DNA from: Lycium barbarum
Taxonomy: Eukaryota > Streptophyta > Magnoliopsida > Solanales > Solanaceae
Direction of reading: 5' to 3'
Assembly (NCBI RefSeq): GCF_019175385.1
Contig: NC_083345.1
Location: 10,579,205-10,643,204 of the forward strand
DNA: 64,000 nt
The notes under the pieces are model-generated. The model did no database searches. It saw nothing but the letters and a program-made list of their open reading frames with translations, and was not told the DNA's origin. Made by a program: the position numbers and the translations under genes. Of this stretch, positions 1 to 12,259 are shown piece by piece (position 1 is the first letter of the stretch; each line of letters opens with the position of its first letter).

Positions 1-115
1 AGTTGACAAATTGGTACCGGAAGATGCAATAACTTTAGATAAAGTAATAATTTATTGATTTGGGACAAACTGCCGTACAATAGCAGTAAACAATAAAAGT
101 AGTGAACCTGCACAA

Positions 116-223
116 CGACAACATACCCAGTGTAATCCCATAAGTGGGGTCTGGAAGGGTAGAGTGTACGCAGACCTTATCTCTACCTTGGGAGGTAGAG
201 AGGCTGTTTCCGAAAGACCCCCG
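116..223 (-). mobile_element. Very short LINE/TS-SINE-tail insertion
   Basis: A 108-bp insertion flanked by a perfect 12-bp target-site duplication, GAACCTGCACAA, at 104-115 and 224-235. Read on the minus strand it runs from a GGTCTTTCGGAAACAG segment to ...CACTGGGTATGTTGT. This is the same tail as the last ~120 bp of the LINE at 60070-62210 and of Solanaceae TS-type SINEs. The short length and long TSD fit a severely 5'-truncated LINE-driven insertion. It lies in an intron or upstream flank of the helicase gene. Confidence 0.75.
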
Positions 224-781
224 GAACCTGCACAAAACTATTATCCTAAAAAAAGACATCAAATTTTCTATACAAACAGGGCATCTGGTGTACTTTTGAG
301 ATCCCTATTTGTATAGAGGATTGGATATCTTTTGTTGAAAACCATATTTTGGTGTACATTATCTTCTTTTTGGTATATGTTGTGTACGGTATTCCCTGAC
401 TGTCAATAAAATTATTTACCTTATCAAAAAAAATCAAACAACATAAATAAACCAGAAATAAAGCAAAGGTACTGTTTTCAGGTTAATAGGGATTGCTAGT
501 GCTTATTGTGCTAAAACTGGGATATTTACATTGTTGTATCATTATGCCTATGTTACTAGTTTTTCCTTTTGTCTTGCTAGAACATTGCAACCCGCTATAT
601 GCAGTCGGGACAATGTTTACACTTGCTATGAGATTGTTTCATTCTCCAATTGAGAAGACGAAATATGTTATTTTGTTCTGTCTTGTCCGATCGCCTTACT
701 TTTTCACGAACACTAAATACTAAAATGTATTTTACTATATGCTCTGTTGCCTTTTCTTCTTAGCCATTCTGTTCAATGCAG

Positions 782-3700
782 GCAATTGATCGGTTTCGGG
801 GACAAGCACATGGTATACTCATTGCAACAGACGTTGCAGCCAGAGGGTTGGATATTCCGGGTGTTCGAACCGTCATTCACTATCAGCTACCTCATTCAGC
901 TGAAGTAAGTTTGTAGCGTGCCTTCTTATTGATAGCTTGTTACAACGTTTGGAATTTCGATATATTAAATTTGTTGTGCAGGTTTATGTTCATCGAAGTG
1001 GAAGAACCGCTAGGGCTCATTCTGATGGGTGTAGCATTGCTCTAATCACACCAAATGATACCTCGAAGTTTGCTGCTTTATGCAAGTCATTTTCAAAGGT
1101 AATCTCTGAATAGCCACTGGAAGGAGAAAATACTCATTAGATGGATACATATTCTCTTTAAATGAAAGAATAATTATTCTAAGTGGTGGCTTTGAGTGGG
1201 GGACAGCGTAAGATAGGAAACCATGTAGTTTGGAAGTTGACTCGATTAAGTATAGATTTTCTAGGATAGGAATACTTCCTTGAGGTTTTTAACTTTACGA
1301 TTATTTCGTTCTATATTATATACAAAATTATTAGATGAAACAGTGACATTATGTTTCTCTAGGAAGACTGCTTCTACTGGTTCTCTTCTCTCGTTTGTTT
1401 TACAATTTGTTGCTTCTATCTTTCTCTGTTGGTTAATTGTAGCTGTATGCTTAACTCGATTGATACCCATTTCAAGGCGTATAATTTATCTCCCTCCTGT
1501 CTTTACATTTATACTTTATTTTTATGAAAAGCTCTATTAGAGTAGCAATTCTCTGTGGTTTTTACACTAATGAATACTGTTGTTATTTCCAGGAAAACTT
1601 CAAGCGGTTTCCTTTAGAAATGTCATACATGCCCGAAGTTATGAAGCGATTATCCCTTGCACGTCAAATAGACAAGATTTCACGAAAGGACTCTCAGGTG
1701 ATCTTCTGGTCCATGTATCTTTGAGTGTTAAAATGCTTCTTCCAGTGTCATGGTCACGAGTCTGTGACTCCTGATGATTATAATGCATCTTTCTTGATAA
1801 TGCAATTTCCTTTACACTTCAGCAGATAATGTTCTCCTTTAGAGTTTTCTGAATCAAATAATGAGCCTGTTTGGATGGACTTAAAAAAAGCAGCTTATAA
1901 GCTGTTTTTAGCTTATAAGTTGCTTTTTTTAAGCTAAGCCAAACGGGCCAACTTATTTTTTTGGGCTTATTTTAAGCACAAAATGACTTATAAGCTGGCC
2001 AGCCAAACATTCAAAAAAGCTGAAAACAGCTTATAAGCAACTTATAAGCTAAGCCAAACGGGCTCAATATTTGCTTTTGAAAGTGAAAGCATTCATCTTG
2101 TTTTCCAGTTGCTTCTTATTAGCATCATCTTTATTATACACACGGAGTTCCTTCTTCTTCTTCTTATATTTTTGGACATACCAACTTGGTTACTAGGCAA
2201 TCTGTAATTTCCTTTTTAGGAAGCATGTAGCATACTGTTTGGCATTATCTTAGAAGGGGTAAAGATATGTAATTGTGTTTCCTTTAGGGGATACCAAATT
2301 AGTCAAGATGCTATTATTCTTCCTTTATAGTTGTTTTGCTAAGAATCTAGCACAATTAGGTGAAAACTTCTACCTTATTGATTTATCTTCTTTTTTTTTC
2401 CTCTTTTGGGACAAATTAACATGGTTATGATAAATTAAGTATTTTACCTTTTAGAAATCTTATTCCATTCTGCTTTAAATTACCATAAAGCGCTTAAAAA
2501 GGAGGATTTTTTTGCTAGAGTGCAGTGAGATACTTTTTCCTTCTCTTGGAACGTACCATATTTGTTAGTAGACAAAAAACATTCTTAATTCATCATTCTT
2601 TTACTAAGAATCTGCTGAAAGTAGTCGGAAATTTCTCCCTGATTGGTTTCCTTACAAAAATGTGTACTAACTTATCTGCACTAATCCAAAAAGAAAAAAA
2701 CGAGGAATAGCTTAGTGGTAAGGACTAAGGACCCTCCACCTCCAACCTTATGGTTGGTGTTTCGTGTCACCGAGAGAGCAAAGTGGAAAAGCGCCACTGA
2801 CGGGCTCCACCCTTGGGTAGGGGGTTCCGCAGGTGTGGGCTTTACAACATCAACTACTACACTTCACTGAGCAAGTCGGGGTCGGCTATACAAATTCTTA
2901 CTATTTGATGGAGGGTGGGGTCCACAATTTAAAGGAGAAAACCTATTTAGCAAATTGTTTTCTCTGTATCCTGCAAGTAACTTGGTCTTAAAGTTCCAGA
3001 ATATTTTTTCCTTTGTTTCTCGCTTGTAACTTGAGTTCAGATTTATACATTGGATTCATTGTTAGTTTCCTTATTTCAGGACAAGGCCAAGAAAAATTGG
3101 CTTGAGCGAAGTGCTGAATTAATGGAACTAGTTTTGGAAGAGGATGATAGTGAGGAGGAAAGAGTGAACAATCATAAGCGAAGGAAAAGCACGTCTGCTC
3201 AACTAACCAATCTACAAGAGGTCATTCTGATTATGAAATTTCTGATATTAATATCTAAAAAAAGGGGCAGCTTGCTGCACTAAGCTTCGCTATGTGCGGG
3301 ATCCAGGGAAGGGTCAAACCACTTTGGGTCTTAGACTCTTTTGTACATTGTGAAAATATTGAACTTTTTATTTGAAACTGCAGGAACTCAAAAGTCTTCT
3401 TTCACGGCCATTGCAACCCAAAACATTTTCAAAACGCTACTTGGCTGGGGTGAGTTCTCTCTCTCTTTCTCCATATATGTTTCTCATCCCATATGCAGCA
3501 GATTTTATTATGAGGAGACTTTAGGGTGTGCTATGATCAACTTTCTGCTTGGTTATGCAACATGTTCAACTCTGGATGTCCATTGATATTGAAAAAACCG
3601 ACACTTTTTCTTTCTCTTTCTTGTTTTTTTTTTTTTGTTGGGGGGAGCCGGGGGATGTCCTGCAGTAATGTGATGTTTCCTGAAATAACTGCTTTTCCCC

Positions 3701-4526
3701 CAAAGCCATCCTTCCATAAAAAGCTAACTGGAGCAGACAAGAGGCCTGCTGTTCTCTTAAGTGAAAGATGATATGGGACAAATAGACTAGCTATTACTAT
3801 GTCTAATTTTCTTGTCGAAGAAAATTTCTTTCTGAAAAAAGAAAAAAAAAAGTCGGTGTGGTTTATCTTTGCTGAAAAAAATAAGTATGATGTTCACAGT
3901 GGTACAAGTAGGGAAAAACATAATCCTTCTCTTTGGTGTTTTTGATGGCTCTAATTTAGATATGCATCCATCTTTTCGCGTGTCAAGTGTAAAGGTTTTG
4001 CTTTTCTTTTCAGGCTGGTGTTTCACCTCTCCTTCAGAACCAACTGGAGGAATTAGCTAGGCAGAAAAATCCAAATAATTCCGGAGATGTTAACAGGAAG
4101 AAACTGGTTGTTATTGGTCAGGATTGTGTCGAGCCCCTCCAGGCACTTAGGAGTGCTGGTCCAGAGGTAATAGAGAAGTGTAGTTGTTTATGTACTATCT
4201 CAATAGTACAGTCGTTAAATACGTATGCATATTCTGTATATGCCTACTTCTGTTCCTAAACTCACCTATTATCCACTTTTTACACTCGCAGAGCAACTTG
4301 GATTTGAAGAATATGGCTGAGAGGCGGAGAGATGTAAACGAGTTAAAGAGAAAGAGAAAAGACACCAAAAAACGTATTCCCTCACCGCTCTCAGATAATT
4401 ATCGATATCTTCTTGTTTGCCTTGATCTTCCAGCTTTGGTTCCTATAATCAATGTCATGTTCCCATTTTACAGGTTTGCGTGAACAAAAGCGAAAACAGA
4501 AGAAAAAGCTTCAAGGAAAAGAGTAG
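782..4526 (+). CDS. RH13: DEAD-box RNA helicase, RH13/Mak5/DDX24 type (3' part, 8 exons)
   Basis: Exons I assign: 782-904, 982-1098, 1593-1697, 3080-3220, 3384-3449, 4014-4166, 4292-4373 and 4474-4526 (TAG at 4524-4526). All introns are GT-AG and the frame stays open, giving 279 residues. The first exon holds helicase motif V ([14 protein letters not shown]); the second holds motif VI (HRSGRTARA). Then come [19 protein letters not shown], an acidic stretch ([10 protein letters not shown]), [18 protein letters not shown] and a Lys/Arg-rich end ([12 protein letters not shown]). From memory this matches Arabidopsis RH13, the plant counterpart of yeast Mak5 and human DDX24, nucleolar ATP-dependent helicases of 60S ribosome biogenesis. 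The Q motif, Walker A and DEAD box lie upstream of the window. The intron after 1697 carries a MITE and a SINE. Exon assignment is strong; the exact family member is inferred. Confidence 0.9.
1863..2065. mobile_element. MITE in helicase intron
   Basis: Starts GAGCCTGTTTGG and ends CCAAACGGGCTC, so the 12-bp ends are inverted with one mismatch. AAT directly flanks both sides (1860-1862, 2066-2068). The interior is made of self-complementary AGCTTATAAGC-like segments, so the 203-bp unit can fold almost end to end. Similar cloverleaf-like MITEs are common in Solanaceae. The superfamily is not decided: a 3-bp AAT duplication is neither the usual Tourist TWA nor the 8 bp of hAT. Confidence 0.65.
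2700..2905 (+). mobile_element. tRNA-derived SINE in helicase intron
   Basis: Near the 5' end TAGCTTAGTGGTAAGGA resembles a pol III A box; about 45 bp later GGTGTTTCGTGTCACC resembles a decayed B box (GGTTCGAGTCACC type). The body is GC-richer than the intron around it and ends near GGGTCGGCTATACAAATTC, a tail I associate with Solanaceae SINEs. No clear target-site duplication was found, so the ends are approximate. Confidence 0.55.
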
Positions 4527-4573
4527 AGTGGATTTGTAAAAAGAAGATCCATAGTGATTCTTCATCTAATCTG

Positions 4574-4737
4574 TCAGAGGCAAGGGCGGAGCTAGAGGTG
4601 TAGTTACGGGTTTGGCAGAATTCAGTAGCTTTGTCCAAAACTCTGTATTGTATAAATAATTTATATCTAGAATCCAGTAAGATGCCTTTCCTGAATTCGG
4701 AACTCATAAAACTCAAAATTCTAGATCCGCACTGGTC
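4574..4737. repeat. GGCGGAG-type dispersed repeat
   Basis: Begins AAGGGCGGAGCTAGAGG and ends CTAGATCCGCACTGGTC, partly inverted ends. The stretch is missing from the duplicated unit at 10970-11000, so it was probably inserted after the duplication. Relatives in this window lie near 12568, 23915, 35697, 36205 and 36486. It sits just past the helicase stop codon and could contribute to the 3' UTR. Confidence 0.5.
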
Positions 4738-6479
4738 AAGGGATAGACCCTATGCTCGTGGAAAATCCATGACTAAATTAGATGAACTATAGATTGATCA
4801 TCAAAATTTTGTAGTTGCATCTTAAGTTAAAAAGGCCAAAATCATGTTGTAATGACTATAGTATCTGATGATTAGAGTTGAAATCAAATTTTGTATTGCA
4901 CGTGAATTCAGAATTACGATGGTGAATGCAAATTTCCTTCAGAGTCTTACTACCTCGTTTTCTAATCTAACATCCACCCACCTTTTCATGAACAAAAAAA
5001 CAAAAAAGAAAAGTTGAATATCCGTCTTTTTTGACTTTACCAAAAAAAAAACACCTATTTGCCACAAAAGGAGAAGTTGCAAATATATTATATTCCATAA
5101 AGTTGCATCTGATATTTGTTTTTTTACTACAAATATTGGCTATTTTGATTTTTCGATAATTTAGCAAATTTAAGTGGACGTCTTATAACTGGAAAAGGAC
5201 ATAGATCTCTCCTTCCAGATGCTTAATTTGTGTATGATTTAAGCCGAATTTTGTTCTTCTCTCTTTTTTATGCTTTATTCAAAGTGACATTCTTTTTCTA
5301 GACCTTTTTTCTTTTTTTCTATAATTCAATATTGGTGGAAGGGGAAAAAATCTCAGTTCATTTAATCTCGTAATCGACGAAAGCCTCTCCTCTTTTTTTT
5401 TTTTCTTTTAGGTGTAATTAATATATAAATTTGGTAAACAGTTTTGATAAGAAAGCTAACGGACCAAATCAGCACTTGTTTCGTCTAGGAGGCAACAGTG
5501 GACCAAGTTTCAGTCAACTTTTGGATGTATGTATTTTCATGGTTTAATATACAAAATCACACTTCAACTTGCACATATTTGTAAATTTGGTCTCCAAATC
5601 TAAACTTCACAATTTGACCGAGTGATTAATGAAGTAAGAGGAGAACCATCAGGTCTCAGGTTTAAATTCTTGCAAAGGCAAAAATATTAAGTTATTTCTT
5701 CTTATATAAGTCTTAGTTGATAGATTTAATTACTCGATATTTATTCTGACAGAAAATTAAAACTAACAAGTATTCGATAAAATAGTCGAGATGAATGACA
5801 TTTCTCTAAGCCCATCAACCGGTTCTGGTTAACCGGTAACCGGTTCCGGTCAACCGTTTAATATATACCGGTCCGGTTTCTTTTTTTTTTGGGACCGCAA
5901 CCGGTTAAACTGGTCAGAATTTTTTTTTTTTTTTAAATGTAGCCGTTGGGACATGGGTTGGACCGTTGGCCAACGGTCCATTTGCAAAAATGGTCGTTGC
6001 CAAACTGTTCCAAACCCCCCATTTTGGCCCCCTCAACCCCCCAAACTTTTTTTTAACACTTTAACCGATCCCCCACCCCTATATAAACCCCTCTCCATTT
6101 TCATTTTAATCCACACCAATTCACTCTTCTCTTTCTCTCAATCTCTCAATTACAGTTACTTTGCAACAATTAGTCACTTTAAATTTCTCTCAATTAAATA
6201 TTATAAAGTCTTATTCTAGTTTCAATTATTAATTTTGCAATTATAATATTGTTGGTGGAGTTGGTGATTTTGCAACAATCCGAAGTAGCTTTGGTGGATT
6301 TGCAATTCTAGCCGCCTTCACTTTGTTAGAAATTAGTCCGGCAATTTAGTACCTTCGTTCCAACTCTATCTTTATTTTTCGTCATTTAGTTTACGCAATT
6401 TAATTCTAGAAATTTAATTTGTTGCAATTTATTTTCTTGTGATTTATTTGAGTGTGATTTAAATTAATTCTATTTAATA

Positions 6480-8748
6480 ATGGCGAAGAGATTTAGACGT
6501 GGTGCCGGTAGTAGTAGTATTGTTAGGGGTGGGTTTGATGAGGAAACATTTGTGAACGAAACATTTGATTTAGGTATTGATGTTGGTGGAAATAATCCAC
6601 TTTTAGATCATGAGGCAATGCAACAACATTATACCGACACTTTTAATGAAATTGATGATGATGATGAAACACAAGCCCCCGAAAATCCCATAGGAGATAC
6701 AGGTCCTGCACAATCACATACACAAGACAAACCACCTAGAACTCGTAAGCCAACCGCTAAAATTTGGAATTTTATGACTAAGGATAAGGAAAGCCAAATA
6801 GCTAAATGTACCATATGTCGACAAGTATTTGCTTGTAGGCAAGGAACTAGTAAGGATGGTGGAACGGGTACACTAAATAAGCATATGAGACTTAAACATA
6901 TGGATGTTTGGGGAGAGCAAATGAGTTCAAATGTGGGGGTATTCAAATGACGATAGACCCACTAACCAGTAAAAAATTTTAGTATGACAAGAAAAAAGAG
7001 CGCGTAGAAATAGCTAAAATGGTAGCTTATGATTGTTTACCATTTTCCTTTCCTTCGGGTTTGGGGTTTGTTACTTACATTCAACGTTGTTATAATTCGT
7101 TATTTGAGGGTATTCCTAAAAGTACTTGTAGAGCGGATGTTATAGATTTGTATAAAAAATATAGATTTTATTTGCGTCATGTTTTTAATTCTTTAAATTG
7201 TAATGTTTCTCTTACCGCGATTTGGGTCTTAGTCTTAATAAGTTAGATTTTTTTGTTATTACTTGTCATTGGGTTGATGATAATTGGGTTACGCAAAAAA
7301 GAATTATAGCTTTTTTATATGATGAAGGGAAAGGTCGTCACGATGAAAATTTTTTAGCGGATTCAATGTCTACTATTATGAGATTTTTTAACATTTATAG
7401 AAAAACAATTTGTATTGCTTTAGATAATGTTTCTAATAATAAAAAGGTGGTTGGTCTTTTAAAAAGGGGATTAAACCCTCCGCTAAAAAATATTTTTCAT
7501 GTGAGATGTAATTGTCACATTTTAAACTTAATTGTTAAAGATGGTCTTGAGTGTTTTGAAAATTCTATTCAAAAAGTTAGAAATGCGGTTGCGTTTCTTT
7601 TTTGTAATGCTAATAGGGGAAAACTGAGATATTTTAAGAATTCTTGTGTGGAAAATAGCCTTAGACCTAGGAAAATTCAAGTAGAAATTGAGACTAGGTG
7701 TAACTACACTTACATTATACTACAACAAGCATATGAGTATAGGATTCTCATACAACAAGTTCACAACAAATATAATATTAATAATGATGATTGGTTAAAT
7801 ATTACGGATTGGGAAGATGTTAAGGAATGTGTTGAACTCTTACAAATTTTTTATAATGCAACTCTTGCTTTTTCTAGACAATTCTATCCTACGGTAACCG
7901 GAATTTTAGCCTACTTAGCGGAAATAGCTAGAGTTTTACAAGAGTATAAAAATAAATCCGGTTATCAAGCGGCTATTTTAAATATGACAACAAAATATAA
8001 GAAGTATTTTTTTCCCATCCCAACTTTATTTATATTGGGTTCTCTTTTAAATCCTTGTTTAAAAATGTCTTATATTAGAGCATTGGTTAATCAAATTTAT
8101 ACCTTTTTAGAAATTGAAGAGGATGTTAAACCATCTTTAATTGACGCCGAGCTCGCGATTGATGCCGAGTTTAGAAAAGTTTTTAGTCATTATTCTAATT
8201 TGGAAGAAAATGCTACACCCGTTGCTCCACGCCCTACTACTTCTCAAAGTAGCAAAAAGGGTTTGTCGGGTTTGTCGCATTTAAAAGTTTTACATTCACA
8301 TCCAACTCCTTCTCATAATTCAAACTTTGATGAATATCACTTTTATTTGATGCAGCCAAATGTGGATATCAACCAACTAGATGATTTGGACGTCTTAGCA
8401 TGGTGGAAGAAATACAAGGCGAGTCATTCGATACTTTAAAGAATGGCTCGAGATATCCTTAAGGTTCAAATATCAACCGTGACTTCGGAGAGTGCATTTT
8501 ACCAAGGAAGACAACAAATTGGAGACCATAGACACTCATTATCTGGTTTTAGCTTGCAAGTACTAGTGTGCATTCGCGATTGGATTAGATCGAAGTGACG
8601 CAACCAAAACTTAGAAGCGGTGGAAGGCGAAGAGGAAGAGATTGAAGATTTGATAGCAAGTGGAGCGGACCAAATGGAAGACTTTGAAGATATCTCCATG
8701 ACTGAATATGATATGGGGGAAATTAACCAAATGATTGACAATTGGTGA
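6480..8748 (+). pseudogene. hAT transposase, BED zinc finger type, frameshifted
   Basis: The first frame (6480-6950) starts MAKRFRRGAG and has an acidic linker. It then has a BED zinc finger with the pair CTIC and the His pair in KHMRLKH (about residues 90-150). The main frame (7222-8439, 405 codons) covers the RNase-H-like region: FITCHW-type strand, ALDNVSNN, CNCHILNLIV, then an insertion rich in Leu and Tyr. The hAT dimerisation region is split: LDDLDVLAWWKKYK ends one frame, and VTSESAF followed by VCIRDW continues in another at about 8440-8600. A last acidic tail ends ...MIDNW at 8748 after an in-frame TGA near 8598. At least three frame breaks (about 6945, 7230, 8435) make it inactive as it stands. 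Confidence 0.9.
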
Positions 8749-9166
8749 TTTTATTATTCTACTATTTCTTTGCAACTCATGTATTATTTGCAAGTTAAAA
8801 AAAACTACAACTTGCAAATAAATGTTATCCATGAATGAATAAAATACATGGCTCATTGAGCTTTCTTCTATTTATTTGTGTTCATATTTTTACTTATATT
8901 AAGTTAGGAATATACCTAAAATATACTAAGAATATACTTATAATATACATCTACTTAAATTAAAAACTAGAAAGTTATATACTTGAAAAATATACTAAGA
9001 ATATACTTATAATATAAAGATACTTAATTTATAAAATACGAATTTATAAACTTAGAAAAAACTTAAGCTATAAATAACTTAAGTTATAATATATAAGTTA
9101 TAAGTTATAACTTATAAGTATACATATAACTTAAACATATATGTATAAGTTATAAGTATATATAGT

Positions 9167-9168
<2 letters not shown>

Positions 9169-9224
<56 letters not shown>
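9169..9224. repeat. AT dinucleotide microsatellite
   Basis: About 55 bp of nearly uninterrupted AT repeat inside the 3' noncoding part of the hAT element. It is surrounded by TATAAGT and ATACTTATAA short repeats from about 8900 to 9330. Confidence 0.9.
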
Positions 9225-9228
<4 letters not shown>

Positions 9229-9502
9229 GTATATGCTGTATTGCAGTTAGTCAGTAAATATATAAACTTTACTTATAAACTTATATAACATATGTAAATA
9301 TACCTTCAATAAACTAATAAATACTATAATATATATATACTATACAAAAAATAAATAAATAAAGAGGTTTTGGACAGTTTCGAACCGGAGCGGTCCGGTT
9401 TGCATTTTAAAACCGATAAACCGGAACGGGTGGCCGGTTCCAATTTTTAAATCGGTTACCGGTCCGGTCCGATTCAAACCGGTTGACGGGCTTACATTTC
9501 TC

Positions 9503-10829
9503 TCTCTATTGGTTTTGGTGCATGTCATTTGAGGTCACGATCAAATAGCACATTAATTAACAAGTTGATATTATTTGCAATCAGCTCCATAATGACTTCC
9601 TTGCAATTAGTTCAACTTTTGACTCCCTATAGCTTTTAAGACAAGTTCCATCCCAAAAAACAAGAAATTGACTAGTCTTGATTTGTTGGTATCGGTTTTG
9701 GGGCTTAAAGCATTCTCCATCAAAGTCGATTTTATTCCTCAGACTCGAACCCTTCCGGTTTTAATCATTTTGTTTCGGCTTTCAATACAAAAAATTAGGT
9801 AATTTGCGGAGGTTAAAAGTTATAATTTGCGGGAGTTTTTTTATAGTGTTTTTATTATAGTAAAGTTCAGATACCTCTGGCGGTTTATTTGGGGGGTTAA
9901 CTCCTGCATTTAACGAGTGGTTAATTTGAATGATTTAAATTTTTAGAAAAGGTGTTCAGATACCTCTGGCGGTTTATCAGGCAGTAATAAAAAGATCATA
10001 ATTTTGCTGAAATCTTTGCTTAAAATCTGCAGCATAATTGGTTTCTGGGAACATTTTTTTTTACGAGAGTTTAATTTGATATTTTAATCTATTAGACTTG
10101 TGGGTGAGTCGGGTCGTTCATATTGGGTCTTTTAATATTTTATTGTTAACTTAATTTATTTTGCCATGTCAGATTTTTCTGATGACAAATTCTGTAGAGT
10201 GACTTTGGAAGAGAAGACCTATAAATTGAGTGACTTTATTGATACAAAATTAAGTGACATGACTTTACTAAATAATTTCACATAGTTGGGTGACCTTTTA
10301 AGAATTTTGCTCTTATATTTACAGTATTAATTAGAAGTACTTTCATTAAAAGAATTCAGGTGGGTGACAGAAGTATGGCAAAAGAAAAAAGGAAAAAAAA
10401 CTACAAATTCAAGAAAACAAAACTTATACTTTTTTAGGTAATGAAATATTTTATTAATCACCAAGTGAAAAAAACTACAATGTTTGAATTCAAAAAATAT
10501 AAAAAGGCATATGAAAAGTTGAAAGTAAAAAGAATTCGTTTGACTCTCGAAATCGAACGATGCACGTGAATTGGGATGGAGGGGTAGTTTGTTCTCCACT
10601 ATTAAATCTTATGAATTTGTATTAATTATTTCTCACCAAATTTTCCAAGTTGATGATGGATTCTTCAAGACGAGATTTTGACCCAACCCAGGTAGTGGTT
10701 TTCGTTTTGCTAAATACTACGTATACAATTAATAAGAGGGATTCAAAACCGACCACTCTTAAACATAATACTAGTAAATTTATTCGTGTTTCGCGCAGTT
10801 ATAAAAAACCTTTCTTAAATAATTAACAT
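9503..10829. other. Non-coding stretch between hAT and duplicated exon
   Basis: The first ~180 bp is the end of duplication unit 1. A 23-bp segment beginning GTTCAGATACCTCTGG occurs twice, at 9865-9887 and 9954-9976. No convincing gene was seen; reading frames here are short and AT-driven. Confidence 0.6.
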
Positions 10830-10954
10830 TGACATCTTCTTTTTTGCTTAATCTTCCAACCTTTGTTCCTCTTAATTATCTTGATCATGTTTTCCATTTT
10901 ACAGATTTACGTGAACAACGGCGAAAACAGAATAAAAAGCTTTCAAGCAGGTGA
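10830..10954 (+). pseudogene. Duplicated last exon of the helicase gene
   Basis: The sequence repeats the end of the final helicase intron (TTCCATTTTACAG) and the terminal exon at 10905-10954. The frame still reads LREQRRKQNKKLSSR before a TGA at 10952-10954. In the gene the frame runs [16 protein letters not shown] to TAG. The acceptor site is intact, but no other helicase exon lies nearby. It is an orphan exon copy from the tandem duplication; whether it is ever spliced to the upstream gene is unknown. Confidence 0.8.
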
Positions 10955-11033
10955 AGAGTGATTCTTTATCTATCATGTCAGGGGAGTCAAACCTGAGTAT
11001 AGATTCCTTATGCTCATGTAGTTAAGAAGAAAT

Positions 11034-11295
11034 CACTACTAAAAAAATCTTTATTTTTTCACTAAAAAGTGTTCAGCGGCTATTTCCCACTGAATGTCGA
11101 TGGGAAAAACCTAAGTAATAGTGTTTTCATATGGAAAAAATAGCTAGTAAGTCTCCAAGTATTTCAACGGGAACTTGTTTCCTACCATACGTTTTTCCAG
11201 TGAACTGGTTCGGTGGAATAAGATGGAAAAATCATATTTTATAGTACGAACTTTCGATTAAATATCACTGAGAAAAACCTTTATTTCGCGCAGTG
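11034..11295. mobile_element. Small non-autonomous CACTA-like element
   Basis: Begins CACTACTAAAAAAATC and ends ATTTCGCGCAGTG, so both termini read CACT inward. AAT flanks both sides (11031-11033, 11296-11298), the 3-bp duplication expected of CACTA elements. Unit 1 of the duplication lacks this stretch at the matching position, which supports insertion. The terminal repeats agree only in the first few bases. Confidence 0.55.
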
Positions 11296-12259
11296 AATAA
11301 TCATTGAGATGTACAAGAGGAACATCCTCTCATAGTCTCATGTCAAACTGTTGAATGTATTTTCGTGTATGTCTTTATTTCAGAACTGAAATTTTAGTTT
11401 AGAACATTGGTGAATGCAAATTTCCTTAGAATTTACTTCCTCATTTCAAGTTGGACATCCATCTACCATTTTTTGAAGAAAAAATAAATAAAAATAAAAA
11501 ATTGAATATCCATCTTTTTGAACTTTCCACACACGCCCAAAAAAACATCTACTTGCTAGAGAAGGAAAAGTTGCAAACCTATTCCATAAAGTTACCTCCA
11601 ATATTCATTTTTACTACAAAGTTTGGCTATTTTGATTTTCTCGATAATTTAGCAAATTTAGATGGACATCTCTTGTAATTGAAAAATAACAAAAATCTCT
11701 CCTTCAAGTGTCACTTCGTTTTTTTTTTATTCCAAATCTTTTAGGTTCCTCACCCTATTTAAATTTCCCTTACTTAGTTTGTCCCCTTTTAAAATAATTC
11801 TTTCTATTTTATGTTATTAAAGTGACTTTCTTTTTCTAGATTTTTTTGGTTTCTAAAATTTACTTTCTGGTTGGTGGAAGGATGTGTGGTGTTGGGATAG
11901 TGGAAAGGGGAAATATAATGAACTGGTGTCTAGTTTCATTTTATCTGGTAGTTTAAGGGAACCTCTTTTTTCTTTTTTTGGTAATTATGTATAAATTTGG
12001 TAAAGTTTTGATAAGGAAGCTAACGGATCAGGTGAGCACTTGTTTAATATACAAAATCACACTTCAACTGACACATATTTGTAAATCCGGTCTTCTGATT
12101 TAGATTTTCTCACCTTAGCACTAGATACGAAACCATCCATTCTAGTCAAATATTTGTTCGAGTATAATGCTTAATTAGCCAATTTCATACGTTTAATCAA
12201 AAAGTCGCTTCTTTCAGGCTTGAACTTCGTATTCGAATGATATGCTTATGTGATACTAA

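Larger units (their letters stand above)
5807..9494 (+). mobile_element. hAT DNA transposon, near full length but decayed
   Basis: The perfect 8-bp target-site duplication CATTTCTC lies at 5799-5806 and 9495-9502. The left end TAAGCCCATCAACCGGTT matches the inverted right end with one mismatch (A/G) over 18 bp. Subterminal regions are crowded with ACCGGTT and CCGGTCCGG motifs, as expected for transposase binding in hAT elements. A TATA-like CTATATAAACC sits near 6079, before the reading frame starting at 6480. The interior encodes a broken transposase. The 3' third contains a long AT microsatellite. Confidence 0.92.
4400..9685. repeat. Tandem duplication, unit 1 (helicase 3' end and flank)
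   Basis: From the last helicase intron through its terminal exon and 3' flank, this segment matches 10830-13620 in order: the exon at 4474-4526 with 10905-10954; the GGTGAATGCAAATTTCCTT region near 4920 with 11411; the AAGCTAACGGA region near 5453 with 12017; the TCATTTGAGGTCACGA region near 9525 with 13468. Unit 1 additionally holds the hAT element (5807-9494) and a GGCGGAG repeat (4574-4737), both absent from unit 2. Boundaries are approximate. Confidence 0.75.

Noticed and set aside
2705..2775. A functional tRNA gene
   Set aside because: A-box and B-box resemblance only; no cloverleaf can be drawn and the B box is decayed. It is better read as a SINE head. The GGTTCGAACCCC segments of the foldback elements were rejected as tRNAs for the same reason.
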